Of a stretch of 6,890 bases of DNA, positions 6,777 to 6,890 are shown piece after piece. The position numbers and the translations under genes are program-made. Origin of the DNA: an uncultured Pseudomonadota bacterium (GTDB lineage: Bacteria; Pseudomonadota; Alphaproteobacteria; Rs-D84); the NCBI GenBank assembly GCA_946628805.1, contig CAMOXB010000055.1, positions 1-6,890 of the forward strand, in the 5' to 3' direction. Positions within the stretch are counted from its first letter, which is position 1; every line of letters begins with the position of its first letter. The notes below the pieces were generated by a model. That model was not told where the DNA came from, searched no databases, and saw only the letters and a program-made list of their open reading frames with translations.

Positions 6777-6890
6777 TTATAATGCCATTTTGTTCAATAC
6801 ATATTCGTCTTCGCTGTTATAATATGGCCACGAACCATCTGCCAGTTCTTTTAACGCCGTCAAAGGTTGATTTAAACGTGCACGATAAAG
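6777..6890 (-). CDS. C-terminal end of an unrecognised gene (runs in from the right edge)
   Basis: An open frame enters from the right edge on the minus strand and runs 37 codons to a TAA at 6779-6777. The visible tail includes LNQPLTALKELADGSWPYYN and then SEDEYVLNKMAL before the stop. The frame is supported by its length to the edge and by the very tight junction with rnhB (three bases between stop and start), as expected within an operon. In several alphaproteobacteria a cell-cycle DNA methyltransferase gene lies beside rnhB, but this tail does not look like the end of that enzyme as I know it. I cannot name the family from the fragment. Confidence 0.65.
   Translation of the reverse strand, partial: LYRARLNQPLTALKELADGSWPYYNSEDEYVLNKMAL

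Noticed and set aside
616..6779. None of the seven visible stop codons is TGA (six TAA, one TAG), raising the idea of TGA reassignment
   Set aside because: AT-rich genomes favour TAA and seven stops are too few. Tryptophan is encoded by TGG in the intact genes and no gene needs TGA read as an amino acid.
1..6890. CRISPR arrays, tRNA or rRNA genes, transposases, phage genes or inverted terminal repeats
   Set aside because: No regularly spaced repeats, cloverleaf-like segments or mobile-element protein motifs were seen. The repetitive look at 780-1010 is low-complexity coding sequence.

Overview
The window is AT-rich, densely coded DNA from a bacterium, most probably an alphaproteobacterium. 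The best lineage clue is Pgk: its VSTK motif and its C-terminal TYVSTGGGAFLE stretch follow the alphaproteobacterial style. The core genes are intact, the standard genetic code fits, and gaps are short. An uncultured, possibly host-associated, AT-rich alphaproteobacterial lineage is my inference; species cannot be named from this sequence.

Layout. The left part (1-3003) has three genes. At the left edge is the start of a leftward gene for an exported protein, cut by the window end. A 130-base divergent promoter region separates it from rightward infA (translation initiation factor IF-1), which ends in a clear intrinsic terminator. Next comes a rightward 752-residue exported cysteine-rich protein of unknown function, read from its own promoter with almost no leader. 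A 14-bp hairpin with A and T tracts on its two sides closes this gene and, on the other strand, the convergent clpX operon.

The right part (3021-6890) is entirely leftward. In order of transcription it holds the last 37 codons of an unrecognised gene, rnhB (RNase HII), pgk (phosphoglycerate kinase, start overlapping the end of rnhB), a 103-base gap with an extended -10 promoter, then clpP and clpX. ClpP and ClpX together form the ATP-dependent ClpXP protease; the 25-base spacing indicates one operon.

Most genes are ordinary housekeeping. The part that deserves attention is the pair of exported proteins flanking infA. The large one has a signal peptide, a basic low-complexity linker and 29 cysteines in the mature part, several in a repeated C-x6-C spacing. 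The truncated one has a signal peptide, a similar low-complexity stretch, and reaches a Cys-Arg exactly where the sequence ends, as the large one does at the start of its cysteine-rich part. They may be members of one undescribed envelope or secreted family. No CRISPR array, tRNA, rRNA, insertion sequence or phage gene was seen.
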